From Granulicella mallensis (lineage in GTDB: Bacteria > Acidobacteriota > Terriglobia > Terriglobales > Acidobacteriaceae), in assembly GCF_014203225.1 (NCBI RefSeq), contig NZ_JACHIO010000008.1:186001-250000 (forward strand): DNA of 64,000 nt. The letters are read 5' to 3'. Within the stretch, counting starts at the first letter, position 1. Every line of letters starts with the position of its first letter. Positions 24,799 through 33,117 of this stretch are shown here, in pieces. The notes beneath the pieces were generated by a model that was given only the letters and a program-made list of their open reading frames with translations, did no database searches and was not told the DNA's origin. Position numbers and translations under genes: made by a program.

Positions 24799-26598
24799 TT
24801 GCGCTCACTTCCCCTTGTCGCCCTCTTGCTCCTTGCCTCCCCGGTCTTCGCCCAACAGGAAGCTGTCCATGCCACAGGACCGGCCTACGTGCCGCAGCCT
24901 GCCTGGATCGCGCGTTCCAACGCCTTCACCCAACAGATTCTCGACATCCAGATCAAGTACTCGCCCGAACAGGCTTCCTCGGAGGGCCTGGCGAAGTACG
25001 ACACCGAGATCGGCGATGTGTCGCTGGCCGCGGAAGAGGCGCAGCGCAAGGAAGAGGAAGCAGCAGTCGGCAAGCTTGAAGCTGCACTCAAGACCGAGCA
25101 GGACCAGAACGTCGCCGAAGACCTCGAGATCATCCTCCACAACGAGCGCCTCGGCTTTCGCACGCAGGACTTCGCTCACAAGCGCCGTGTGCCCTTCATC
25201 AACGCCACCAGCTTCGTCTACTCCGGCTTGGAGCCCCTGCTCGATGACCAGCTTCCTCAGTCCCGCCGCGAGTCCGCAGTCGCTCGTTTGAAGAAGTATG
25301 CCGGACAGGCGCCGGGCTACCGGCCCGTCACGCTGCAGCTCATCGAGCGCATGAAGCAGCAGATGGCAAAGCCGGGCATGATCTATCCCTCCAGATCCGA
25401 TGTGGAAACGCAGCTATCGCGCAACGCCGCCGTCGTGGACGGAATCGCCGACCTGTTCCAGAAGTACAAGCTGACTGGATGGGAACCGGCGTATGCCGCG
25501 CTGAAGACCCAGCTCGCCGACTATGACTCCTGGGTGAGGACCAACCTCCTGCCCAAGACCCGCACCGACTTCCGCCTTCTTCCCGAGGAGTACGCGCTCG
25601 CCTTCGAGGGCTACGGCATCGACATTCCGCCCGCGCAGATCGCGGAGATGGCGCACAAGGCGTTCCTCGACTACCAGGCCCAGATGCAGCCCCTGGCAGC
25701 GGAGATCGCCAAAGAGCATGGCTTCGCTTCGAGCGACTATCGCGACGTGATCCGCGAGCTTAAGAAGCAGCAGATCACCGGCGATGCCATCCTGCCGTTC
25801 TACGAAAAACGTCTGCACGAGATCGAGAAGATCATCGTCACCGACAAGCTTGTCACCCTGCCCAACCGCCCGGCCATCATTCGCCTGGGCACACCGGCCG
25901 AGAGCTCGCAGATCTCTGCACCGCACATGGTTCCTCCTCCGTTCCTGCACAACACGGGACAGCGCGGCGTGTTCGTGCTGCCGCTCAACATGCCGGCGGG
26001 CCCCGGCGAGGCGAAGGCTGCCAAGGTCGACGACTACACCTTCGACGCTGCCTCGTGGACCCTGATCGCGCACGAGGCCCGTCCGGGACATGAGCTGCAG
26101 TTCGACTCGATGGTGGAGCACGGCGTCTCACTGGCGCGCGCACTGTTTGCGTTCAACTCAACCAACGCCGAAGGCTGGGGCCTTTACTCGGAGTACATTA
26201 CGCTGCCCTACATGCCGAAGGAAGGCCAGCTCATCAGCCTGCAGTTCCGGCTGCTGCGCGCGGCACGCGCGTTCCTGGACCCAGAGCTGCAGGCCGGCAA
26301 GATTCAGCCTGCAGACGCGATGAAGGTGCTCACGCAGGATGTTTGCTTCTCCGTGCCGTTTGCCAATCAGGAGGTCGAGCGCTACACGCTCCGCTCGCCG
26401 GGACAGGCCAACAGTTACTTCTACGGCTTTACGCGGCTGCTGGAGCTGCGCAAGGAGACCGAAGCCGCGCTGGGCCCGAAGTTCAGCGCCCTGCGCTTCC
26501 ATGACTTCATCCTCGCGCAGGGACTACTGCCGCCAGGCCTGATGAAAAAGGCTGTAGAGGAGCACTTTATTCCGCAGGAGAAGGCGCGTCAGCCGTAG
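24799..26598 (+). CDS. Secreted DUF885 family putative metallopeptidase
   Basis: 599 aa from TTG 24799, chosen because it follows TGGAG at proper spacing, lies after a TATAAT box and gives a clean signal peptide (RSLPLVALLLLASPVFAQQ). The frame is open much further upstream through the regulator gene, which is chance. A Glu/Ala-rich helical N-terminal half leads to the DUF885 C-terminal domain, with HEARPGHELQ at 425-434 (His425, Glu426, His431), FNSTNAEGWGLYSE and PGQANSYFYGFTRLLELR. The HExxxxH/NAEGW combination is what makes the family predicted zinc peptidases. Substrate unknown; probably periplasmic. Confidence 0.85.
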   Translation: MRSLPLVALLLLASPVFAQQEAVHATGPAYVPQPAWIARSNAFTQQILDIQIKYSPEQASSEGLAKYDTEIGDVSLAAEEAQRKEEEAAVGKLEAALKTEQDQNVAEDLEIILHNERLGFRTQDFAHKRRVPFINATSFVYSGLEPLLDDQLPQSRRESAVARLKKYAGQAPGYRPVTLQLIERMKQQMAKPGMIYPSRSDVETQLSRNAAVVDGIADLFQKYKLTGWEPAYAALKTQLADYDSWVRTNLLPKTRTDFRLLPEEYALAFEGYGIDIPPAQIAEMAHKAFLDYQAQMQPLAAEIAKEHGFASSDYRDVIRELKKQQITGDAILPFYEKRLHEIEKIIVTDKLVTLPNRPAIIRLGTPAESSQISAPHMVPPPFLHNTGQRGVFVLPLNMPAGPGEAKAAKVDDYTFDAASWTLIAHEARPGHELQFDSMVEHGVSLARALFAFNSTNAEGWGLYSEYITLPYMPKEGQLISLQFRLLRAARAFLDPELQAGKIQPADAMKVLTQDVCFSVPFANQEVERYTLRSPGQANSYFYGFTRLLELRKETEAALGPKFSALRFHDFILAQGLLPPGLMKKAVEEHFIPQEKARQP

Positions 26599-26615
26599 GG
26601 CGTTAGCCAGATTTT

Positions 26616-26678
26616 GTCGCTGTCATTGCTTCTGAGATAGGTCCGGGCTTTAGCCCGGACATTTACGACAGCAACGAC
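26616..26678. repeat. Repeat family C, short copy
   Basis: GTCGCTGTCATTGCTTCTGAGATAGG, then the hairpin GTCCGGGCTTTAGCCCGGAC, then a partly complementary tail ACGACAGCAACGAC. The core hairpin and the GAGATAGG lead recur at 46432-46652. Confidence 0.8.
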
Positions 26679-26697
26679 TCACATATTTTGTTTCCCA

Positions 26698-26930
26698 CTG
26701 AATCGTCATCCTGAGCGGAGCGCCTCGCGTTTTTTGCGAGGCGCGGAGTCGAAGGACCCCGAAGAACTCGATCTCACCCTTGCTGTTAGGACCTTTTCCA
26801 GCACTAGAGTCCAGGCTCGAGCGCTCGAGGGGGAAAAGGGACGAAGAGTATAGGCAAGATAGCAACCCTCGGGGTCCTTCGACTCCGCGTCCCCAAAAGC
26901 CGGGACGCTCCGCTCAGGATGACGATTCAG
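26698..26930. repeat. Repeat family D, copy 1
   Basis: About 230-bp element with outer arms CTGAATCGTCATCCTGAGCGG and the complementary CCGCTCAGGATGACGATTCAG. Inside are CGCCTCGC/GCGAGGCG and the pair GGACCCCGA / TCGGGGTCC. A second copy in the same orientation is at 28569-28786. Confidence 0.88.
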
Positions 26931-27144
26931 TGGAGAGACGTAAAACAAAACTGAGTCTCCCTCTGGTCCATCATTTGCATCTGCACGTTGGATGACACGC
27001 CATAAGATTCCCATCTTTGTAACAAGTTCATTACAATGTTGGAACCATCAAGCCACAACGCGCGTATCCTGTCTGCGTAGAACTATGTCTCCACCCAGCA
27101 GCGCGGGAGATGCACGAAACTTTCTCGATCGAGGTTGATTTCCA

Positions 27145-27744
27145 ATGCACCTTCTCCGTTCGCTTGTGATCCCTGCTTCGTTAGCCACCCTGCTGCTCGC
27201 CGGCTGCCACGTCTCCACCCATAAAGACGGCAAGAACGAGAATGTCGACATTGGAACTCCATTCGGCTCGATGCAGGTCAAGACCAACGGTAAGGGCGAT
27301 ACCACCGCGATCGGCATCGCAGCCTATCCCGGCGCTACACTGGTCAGCAATAACGGCAAAGACTCGGACGAAGGCTCCGCCGACATCAACATGAACTTCG
27401 GCAGCTTCCATCTCGGCGTAAAGGCCGCAAGCTACCAGACCAGCGATCCCCAGAGCCGGGTAGAGGCCTTCTACCGCAAAGAGCTTGCCCATTATGGAGA
27501 CGTGATCGAGTGCCGCCACGGCAACGCGGTCGGCCAGCCCACGCGAACCTCCCAGGGCCTGACCTGCGACACGAAACATGGCAATCACATCAGCACGGAC
27601 GACTCCGATTCCGACCTGGATCTGCGCACCGGCTCCGAGCAGCACCAGCACATCGTCGGCCTCACAGCGAAGGATGGCGGCACCAGGATCGGACTCGTCG
27701 CTCTGGATCTGCCCACCGGTCACGAACACAAAGACAGCGAGTAG
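27145..27744 (+). CDS. Putative lipoprotein
   Basis: 199 aa. Lipobox LLAGC with Cys21 after a hydrophobic SLVIPASLATL stretch. The mature part is hydrophilic and Gly/Asp/His-rich, with one segment (SRVEAFYRKELAHYGDVIECR) resembling the compact alpha/beta modules seen in other acidobacterial exported proteins. No family recognised. It lies with the next gene between two same-orientation copies of repeat D. Confidence 0.75.
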   Translation: MHLLRSLVIPASLATLLLAGCHVSTHKDGKNENVDIGTPFGSMQVKTNGKGDTTAIGIAAYPGATLVSNNGKDSDEGSADINMNFGSFHLGVKAASYQTSDPQSRVEAFYRKELAHYGDVIECRHGNAVGQPTRTSQGLTCDTKHGNHISTDDSDSDLDLRTGSEQHQHIVGLTAKDGGTRIGLVALDLPTGHEHKDSE

Positions 27745-27792
27745 CGCCCCGACGAGTTGCCGCAAAGCTCCCGCTCCGGTAGCCTTCGAGAG

Positions 27793-28494
27793 GTGATTCA
27801 ACGCCATTGTCCCCGCTGCCGGTCTGTCCTCCACTTTGAGGACCACGGAACCCTCGTCTTTTGTTGGAACTGCGGAGCCCCGCAAATCACCCTCTCCGAA
27901 GAGCTGCTGGAGCAGGCCCAGCAACAGGTGCAGGATGCGGCCGCCGGCGCACAAGGCAGTAGTACGATCCAGGTTCAGGCCCCCTCCGCCGTGAACTGGA
28001 AGGCCGCCATCCACATCGCCCTGATCGTCGCCGGGGCGCTATCGGCGATTGCCATGCTGGTGCCGCCCGCCGAGATGCTGGCCTGGCTGGCGCCGTCCAT
28101 CGTGCTCGCCCTCTACGCCTCCCGGAACCGCCAGACGCGCATCACCACGGGGCTGGGAGCGCGTATCGGACTGCTCTGCGGGGTGCTCTGCTCCCTGGGC
28201 CTGATGCTCATCACCGCCCTGCAAATGCTCGTCCTGCGCTTTGGGATTCATGGAATGGCTGAGATGGAAGCCAACATGAACTCCGTGATGCTGGAGGCAA
28301 AGACCCGAGCCGTGGCGCAATCAGGGCAGGCAGCGGCCAGTATCTTCGATCTCTTCCTGACCGCTCCCGAGTTTCGTGCGGGATTCTTTCTGGCTGGACT
28401 GGCGATGGTAGCGGCGATTCTCATGGTGCTGTCCACCGCCGGTGGCGCATTTGCGGGCTTTGTCCGGTCGCGGCAAACAAAGACTATTCTTTAG
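27793..28494 (+). CDS. Zinc-ribbon membrane protein
   Basis: About 233 aa from GTG 27793 (TTG at 27757 is an alternative; neither has a good ribosome site). It opens with a zinc ribbon, CPRCRSVLHF...CWNCGAP, then a short Gln/Ala-rich linker and four hydrophobic segments (AAIHIALIVAGALSAIAMLV, LAWLAPSIVLALYAS, GLLCGVLCSLGLMLITAL, AGFFLAGLAMVAAILMVLS). The ribbon-plus-helices layout is like the gene at 6961-7569 though the sequences differ. Probably co-transcribed with the lipoprotein 49 bp upstream. Function unknown. Confidence 0.7.
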   Translation: MIQRHCPRCRSVLHFEDHGTLVFCWNCGAPQITLSEELLEQAQQQVQDAAAGAQGSSTIQVQAPSAVNWKAAIHIALIVAGALSAIAMLVPPAEMLAWLAPSIVLALYASRNRQTRITTGLGARIGLLCGVLCSLGLMLITALQMLVLRFGIHGMAEMEANMNSVMLEAKTRAVAQSGQAAASIFDLFLTAPEFRAGFFLAGLAMVAAILMVLSTAGGAFAGFVRSRQTKTIL

Positions 28495-28568
28495 AACAGT
28501 TTGGCCCGTGTGATAGCAGGACCAAGGCAACGATGTGCCTCTGCTCTTCTCATCCCCTCCACAGAAAC

Positions 28569-28786
28569 GTCATCCTGAGCGGAGCGCCTCGCGTTTTTGC
28601 GAGGTGCGCAGTCGAAGGACCCCGAGGGCCTTGATCTCACCCAGGAAGCTAGGACCTTTTTCCGCACGAAAGCCCGGGATCGAGCGCTAGAGGTAGAAAA
28701 GGAGCGAAAAGCAGAGGCAGGATTACAACCCTCGGGGTCCTTCGACTCCGCGTCCCCAAAAGCCGGGACGCTCCGCTCAGGATGAC
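28569..28786. repeat. Repeat family D, copy 2
   Basis: Same arms and interior order as copy 1 (GTCATCCTGAGCGGAGCGCC ... GGCTCCGCTCAGGATGAC type ends, GGACCCCGA / TCGGGGTCC inside). Direct orientation relative to copy 1, 1.6 kb apart. Confidence 0.88.
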
Positions 28787-28802
28787 ATCTTTAGGGTGAG
28801 AT

Positions 28803-28834
28803 TAAAAAAGACGATGGGTACACGTCGTCTTTTC
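28803..28834. terminator. Terminator-like hairpin in the pyrR leader
   Basis: AAAAAGACGA...TCGTCTTTT forms a stem with A and T tracts on its flanks, so it could end transcription in either direction. It lies about 105 bp before the pyrR ATG, where an attenuator would be expected, and just after repeat D copy 2. Confidence 0.5.
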
Positions 28835-28938
28835 GCTCTGACCGCATGAAATCACGCGGCACTCCTTGTCTGGTTCTTCTTTATGACGAAACTGCCCTGA
28901 CGCAACCGCTCGCTCCGCTGCTATCATCAACACCTATC

Positions 28939-29553
28939 ATGAGCGACAATCACCCATCCTCTCCGGCCACCGAAACGAGCGAATCCACCCAGTCCACACG
29001 GTCGCCACGCCTGCGCGAAAAAGGCCGCCTCATGTCCGGCTCCGAGATCGAGCGCACCTTGGTGCGTCTTGCGCACGAGATCGTGGAGCGCAACCACGGC
29101 TGCGACAACCTCGGCCTGGTCGGCATCAAGCGCCGCGGCGTGCCGCTGGCGCAGCGCATCGGCGCGCTGATCGAAAAGATTGAGAAGCAGCCGGTCGATA
29201 CCGGCATGCTCGACATCAGCTTCTATCGTGACGATCTCTCGACGCGCGATATCCGGCCCGTCGTCGAAAAAACCGATATCGGCTTCGACGTTACCGGACG
29301 CGACATCATCCTGATGGACGACGTGCTCTACACCGGCCGCACCATTCGCGCCGCGATGGACGCGCTCTTCGACCACGGCCGTCCCAAGAGCGTGCAGTTG
29401 CTGGTCTTGATCGATCGCGGCCACCGCGAGCTGCCGATCGAAGCCCGGTTCATCGGCCGCACCGTACCCACCTCGCGCCGCGAGATCATCGAAGTCAAGC
29501 TGCGCGAGATCGACGACGACGAACAGGTGACCCTGGTCGAGCTGCTGGACTAG
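28939..29553 (+). CDS. pyrR: PyrR: pyrimidine regulator / uracil phosphoribosyltransferase
   Basis: 204 aa from ATG 28939; the frame opens 31 codons earlier without family similarity. The PRTase core is clear: LMSGSEIERTLVRLAHEIVE, LVGIKRRGVPLAQRI, FYRDDLSTRDIRPVVEKTDI, the PRPP loop IILMDDVLYTGRTIRAAMDAL, and LIDRGHRELPIEARFIGRTVPTS at the end, all typical of PyrR. The first 25 residues (Ser/Thr/Pro-rich) are an extension not found in Bacillus PyrR. No pyr biosynthesis gene follows, and its TAG stop lies within the end of a MITE-like element. Regulatory activity on pyr mRNA is inferred from family. Confidence 0.9.
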   Translation: MSDNHPSSPATETSESTQSTRSPRLREKGRLMSGSEIERTLVRLAHEIVERNHGCDNLGLVGIKRRGVPLAQRIGALIEKIEKQPVDTGMLDISFYRDDLSTRDIRPVVEKTDIGFDVTGRDIILMDDVLYTGRTIRAAMDALFDHGRPKSVQLLVLIDRGHRELPIEARFIGRTVPTSRREIIEVKLREIDDDEQVTLVELLD

Positions 29554-29666
29554 AGCAAATTTCCTGTAGGTGTATAGCGGAACCGAGACATTGATGGCCG
29601 TTTTTCCCCAGAAAAACGGCACTGCACGCCCGATTCAACTTCACAGTAACAGGAAATTTACTCTAA
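29550..29666. mobile_element. MITE-like element, family E copy 1
   Basis: 117 bp with terminal inverted repeats CTAGAGCAAATTTCCTG and CAGGAAATTTACTCTAA and an internal hairpin GGCCGTTTTTC / GAAAAACGG. A 116-bp relative is at 52545-52660. There is no coding capacity. The CTAG/CTAA ends suggest insertion at a TA-centred target, as for IS5-family relatives. The left end supplies the pyrR stop codon. Confidence 0.75.
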
Positions 29667-29692
29667 CCCCACACGAAACCGAGCCAATCCCC

Positions 29693-31048
29693 ATGAGCGA
29701 ACAGGTCCTCACAGAGCCGACAGAGGGTCTTCCTCTGCCTGCGCCCAATGAACCGGAACCCATGAGCATGGGCGCGGTGCTGCGCGTCGTCACGATGCGG
29801 CGGCTCTGGTACGCGCAGATCGTCTCGGTCTTCGGCGACTTCCTCGCGCTGTTCGCAGTCATCACCGTCATGACGTTCAAGCTGCATGCCACCGCGCAAC
29901 AGGTGACGACCGGACAGATCGCCTACCTGCTGCCGATTGCGCTGCTGGGTATCGTCAGCGGCGTGTTCGTCGACCGCTGGCCGGTGAAGATCACGCTGGT
30001 CTCGAGCGACTTCCTCCGCGCGGGCCTCTGCCTGCTCCTGCTGCTCGTGCACTCGGTCTACGGCTTCTACATCGTCCTGGCGGCGATCAGCGTCGTCTCG
30101 AGCTTCTTCACGCCCGCGCAGGGTATTGCTCTGCGCAGCGCGGTCCCCAAGCACGGCCTGCGTTCAGCCAACTCGCTGATGCAGCAGGTCATGTTCATCA
30201 TGCGCATCATCGGCGGCCCGATCGCGATCTTCGTCGTCTCGCGCTTCCACGAGCAGACCTGCTACATCCTCGACTCCCTCAGCTTCATTGCCTCCGGCTC
30301 GCTCATCGCCTCCCTTGCGCTCAATGTTCCGAAGAAAAGCGCAGTCGTGGTCACCCCGGAGCAAGAGCAGCCGACTTCCAAAGACGGCAAGACCGGCATC
30401 GCCCTCATCCTTGAAGACATGAAGGAGGGCGCGGGCTTCGTGCTGCATCACGCGGCCCTGCTCTTCGTGATCGTCGCCCTGGCTGCCGGCCTGTTTGTGA
30501 TGGCCTGCTTCGGCCCCCTGATCGCCATCTTCGTGCGCGACACACTGCATGCTTCGACCAACGTCTTCGGCATCTCGAGCGCGATGATCGGGCTCGGCCT
30601 GCTCGTGGGTATCTCGATCCTCAACGCCGTGGCCAAGAACGTGAAGAACACCACCCTCGTCTACTCAGGCCTGGGAGGCATCGCCCTCTCCACGCTGTTG
30701 ATGGCGACAGCCCCGCACATCGTCTTCCAGCTCGGAAGCCACGCCATCGGGGTCGATAGCCTGCTCACCATCGTCGGCTGCTTCATGATCGGCTTCTCGG
30801 CAGGAGGCATCATCGTTCCTTCGCAAACGATGATCCAGCAGGAGACCCCGCCGGAGATGCTGGGCCGCGTAGGATCGACGGTCATGTCGTTCATCTTCAG
30901 CGCGCAGATCGCAGGGCTGGTGCTGAGCGGTATCCTGGCCAATCACACCAGCGTACGGCGCGTCTTCCTGCTCTGCACGGGGATGCTGGCGGTGCTGATC
31001 GTCGCAGGCAAGCTATGGATGGAACCGAAAGAGCACATGACGGCTTAG
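29693..31048 (+). CDS. Major facilitator superfamily transporter
   Basis: 451 aa from ATG 29693 (the open frame extends upstream through the MITE by chance). About twelve hydrophobic segments; first-half features IVSVFGDFLALFAVITVMTF, IAYLLPIALLGIVSGVFVDRWPVK (the loop 2-3 motif D-R-W-x-x-K) and FTPAQGIALRSAVPKHGLRSANSLM are typical of the DHA3-like MFS_3 group of drug or metabolite exporters. A hydrophilic middle loop (KSAVVVTPEQEQPTSKDGK) separates the halves. Substrate cannot be told. Single gene, not clearly in an operon with pyrR. Confidence 0.85.
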   Translation: MSEQVLTEPTEGLPLPAPNEPEPMSMGAVLRVVTMRRLWYAQIVSVFGDFLALFAVITVMTFKLHATAQQVTTGQIAYLLPIALLGIVSGVFVDRWPVKITLVSSDFLRAGLCLLLLLVHSVYGFYIVLAAISVVSSFFTPAQGIALRSAVPKHGLRSANSLMQQVMFIMRIIGGPIAIFVVSRFHEQTCYILDSLSFIASGSLIASLALNVPKKSAVVVTPEQEQPTSKDGKTGIALILEDMKEGAGFVLHHAALLFVIVALAAGLFVMACFGPLIAIFVRDTLHASTNVFGISSAMIGLGLLVGISILNAVAKNVKNTTLVYSGLGGIALSTLLMATAPHIVFQLGSHAIGVDSLLTIVGCFMIGFSAGGIIVPSQTMIQQETPPEMLGRVGSTVMSFIFSAQIAGLVLSGILANHTSVRRVFLLCTGMLAVLIVAGKLWMEPKEHMTA

Positions 31049-31079
31049 GGCCTCGTTCGTAGTGAGCAAATATTTTGCT

Positions 31080-31390
31080 GTGGCAAGCCTCGGAAGGGCA
31101 CGGTTTCAACCGTGCCGTAAAAGCTGCTCCGTAGGCGCCGTACCGCTCTGCCGAAGGCTGGAGTGAAGGCGCAGCCGCAACGACTGAATTGCTTTCTTTG
31201 GTTGCGGCGAAATAGGCGGCAACATCTACGAATGTATTCCGGGCTGTCCCCCCGCAATCTAGGCCGCACGAAGGAAGATAATTCAGTCGTTGCGGCTGCG
31301 CCTTCACTTTGGCCTTCGGCAGAGCGGTAAGGATTTTTATTCCTAGCGTCTGTGGCAGGGTTGAAACCCTGCCCTTCCGAGACTTGCCAC
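31080..31390. repeat. Repeat family F, copy 1
   Basis: 311-bp palindrome. Outer arms GTGGCAAGCCTCGGAAGGGC and GCCCTTCCGAGACTTGCCAC; second arms CCGCTCTGCCGAAGGC / GCCTTCGGCAGAGCGG; third arms GCGCAGCCGCAACGACTGAA / TTCAGTCGTTGCGGCTGCGC. A related copy is at 62123-62490. Confidence 0.88.
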
Positions 31391-31526
31391 AAACACTGGC
31401 TCAATTCACCCTTCCCCGGTGTCTAAGCCCTTAGCAGCCGAATCAGACTTCGGCTCCGGCTCTCGCCAGCCGCTACCACCCGCAGGTCCGAGCGCTCGCC
31501 CACCACTTCTGATCGAGGTGCTCCTC

Positions 31527-31934
31527 ATGGCGTTCTCCGCAAACTCTACCGCCGAAATCAATGTCACGCCGCTGATCGACGTGCTGCTTGTGCTCCTCAT
31601 CATCTTCATGGTTCTCGTCCCTGTGCGGCCCCGCGGGCTCGACAGCTCCATCCCGCAAGGCGCTCCGGCGTCTGTGGCGTCTCAGTCTCCTCTGGTGGTG
31701 CGAGTCTCAGCAGGCTCCGCCGGCAGTAGCCCAACCTACCGCATCGGTCAGCAGGACGTGGCGCTCGCGGACGTACGCCCTGCCCTGCTGCAGCTCTTCG
31801 CCACGCGGCAGAATCTCACCCTCTTTGTCGAAGCCGATCCCACGCTCAACGTCCAGCAGGTAGCCGAGGTCGTCGCGGAGGCACGAGCGGCAGGCGCAGG
31901 CCAGATCGCCCTGGGCTCGCTGGCGAAACTCTGA
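31527..31934 (+). CDS. exbD: ExbD/TolR-family protein (orphan)
   Basis: 135 aa from ATG 31527 with GAGGTG 6 nt before it; the frame opens 36 codons earlier but those residues are not family-like. One membrane helix directly after the signature: AEINVTPLIDVLLVLLIIFMVLVPV, with the Asp needed for proton-motive coupling. The periplasmic domain ends QIALGSLAKL. It closely resembles the second ExbD of the right-hand operon. No exbB or tonB gene is adjacent, so it must use a partner encoded elsewhere. Confidence 0.9.
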   Translation: MAFSANSTAEINVTPLIDVLLVLLIIFMVLVPVRPRGLDSSIPQGAPASVASQSPLVVRVSAGSAGSSPTYRIGQQDVALADVRPALLQLFATRQNLTLFVEADPTLNVQQVAEVVAEARAAGAGQIALGSLAKL

Positions 31935-31944
31935 CCGCAAAGAG

Positions 31945-31970
31945 CAAGGCCTCCCGAACGGGAGGCCTTG
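31945..31970. terminator. Hairpin between converging exbD and TPR genes
   Basis: Perfect 11-bp stem CAAGGCCTCCC / GGGAGGCCTTG with a GAAC loop. T-runs are weak on both sides (CTCTTTG on the minus strand), so efficiency is uncertain, but position between two convergent stops fits a shared terminator. Confidence 0.6.
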
Positions 31971-31991
31971 CGGTACAGCAGGAAGCGCAGC

Positions 31992-32813
31992 TTACTTCGT
32001 CATATCGACGCCGCCGCCCAGCTTCTTCTCCTTGGCCGCTTCGTTGGCCTTGCGAGCGCCGGCAGCTCTCTGCACCCACTCATCAGCCTTGGCGAGGTCG
32101 TCCTTGCGGGCAGCATCGTTGCCGCACTCCAGGTCGGCCTTACGGCGATAGGTAAGGTTCAGGTACGACATAGCGTCGTCGTAGTTGGGGTTGATCTCGA
32201 CAGCCTTGGTCAGGTACTGCAGGGCCTCATTCACGAGATCGGTGTTGGCTGCCACGATCTTCGCGCAGACGTCCTTGGACTTCTTCACGTTGCCTTCGCC
32301 ATCATCCGTCATGCCGGCAGCAGCGAGGATCGTCGTCGCATTCTTATAGGCCTTGTTCCAATCGATCCAGGCGATCGTGTAGTTAGCCTCGGAGTCCTTC
32401 GGATCAAGAGCGATGACCTTCTGCTCCGTAACCTTGGCTTGATCCAACTGCTTGATGTTGCGCTGGATCGAGGCGATCTGCTTGAGTGCGCCAATATCGT
32501 TCGGGTCCTTGGCAAGCACCTCGTTGAAGCCGTCCATAGCCTTCTGGGCGATCTTCAGGTTGCCTGGGGTGTCGTCGTTCGGCACCACCTGGTAGCTATA
32601 CGAGGTCGCGAGGTACAGCCGCGCCGTGGCGTAATCAGGATCGAGAGCGATGGACTCCTGGAACTTGTCGACGGCCTGCTCGTAGTGGCCGGCCTTAAAT
32701 TCCTGCACACCCTTCACGAGCCTATCGCGCGCGCGCAATTTGGTGCATCCAACGGTGCTCGCCAGCACTACCAACATCGTGGCGCTGACAGAAATTCGTG
32801 CGCTAAGCTTCAT
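31992..32813 (-). CDS. TPR-repeat lipoprotein
   Basis: 273 aa. Signal with lipobox VGC (Cys23). Tetratricopeptide repeats at about 30-150 and 195-220: RLVKGVQEFKAGHYEQAVDKFQ, ATARLYLATSYSYQ, LDQAKVTEQKVIALDPKDSEANYTIA, LVNEALQYLTKAVEINPNYDDAMSYLNL. The tail is Lys/Ala-rich. Probably a periplasmic scaffold or assembly lipoprotein tied to the membrane; no partner is evident in the neighbourhood. Confidence 0.85.
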   Translation of the reverse strand: MKLSARISVSATMLVVLASTVGCTKLRARDRLVKGVQEFKAGHYEQAVDKFQESIALDPDYATARLYLATSYSYQVVPNDDTPGNLKIAQKAMDGFNEVLAKDPNDIGALKQIASIQRNIKQLDQAKVTEQKVIALDPKDSEANYTIAWIDWNKAYKNATTILAAAGMTDDGEGNVKKSKDVCAKIVAANTDLVNEALQYLTKAVEINPNYDDAMSYLNLTYRRKADLECGNDAARKDDLAKADEWVQRAAGARKANEAAKEKKLGGGVDMTK

Positions 32814-33117
32814 GAGAACCTTTCCCCTTCAAACAATGTCGCCGCAGGCCCCTCTCAGGAGGCAAAAGTTCCGTAGCCGAGAGTGATCGCCTTGCCGTTC
32901 GATTGTAAAGGCAGAAGGCGAAGGTTTACCAGAGGGAGCCCCGGTCTGACAATGCTTTACGCATCATTTCGTATTTTGCGCTCCTAGGCAAGAGGATCTC
33001 CGATCTATTGTTCACGGCATAGAAAGAGGCTATTGGTAGCATCAAACCCAGAGAAAGAGCGGACCGGCGCAATCGATCCAAATCCATTCAGGATGGCCAA
33101 CCGCACGGGGAAACAAG
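32814..33117. other. 304-bp interval without a clear feature
   Basis: Divergent upstream region of the TPR lipoprotein and the SDR gene. No coding frame, no obvious palindrome of the repeat families, and no convincing -35/-10 pair was found. Confidence 0.6.

Noticed and set aside
26698-28786. CRISPR array formed by the D repeats
   Set aside because: Only two long palindromic copies 1.6 kb apart with genes between; no short regular repeats or spacers and no cas gene.
29570-29692. Extension of the MFS transporter through the MITE-like element
   Set aside because: The extra residues are translated repeat DNA; the normal start with family-like sequence is at 29693.
32309-32515. Small Arg/Ser-rich frames inside the TPR gene
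   Set aside because: Alternative frames of a clear TPR coding sequence without start signals.
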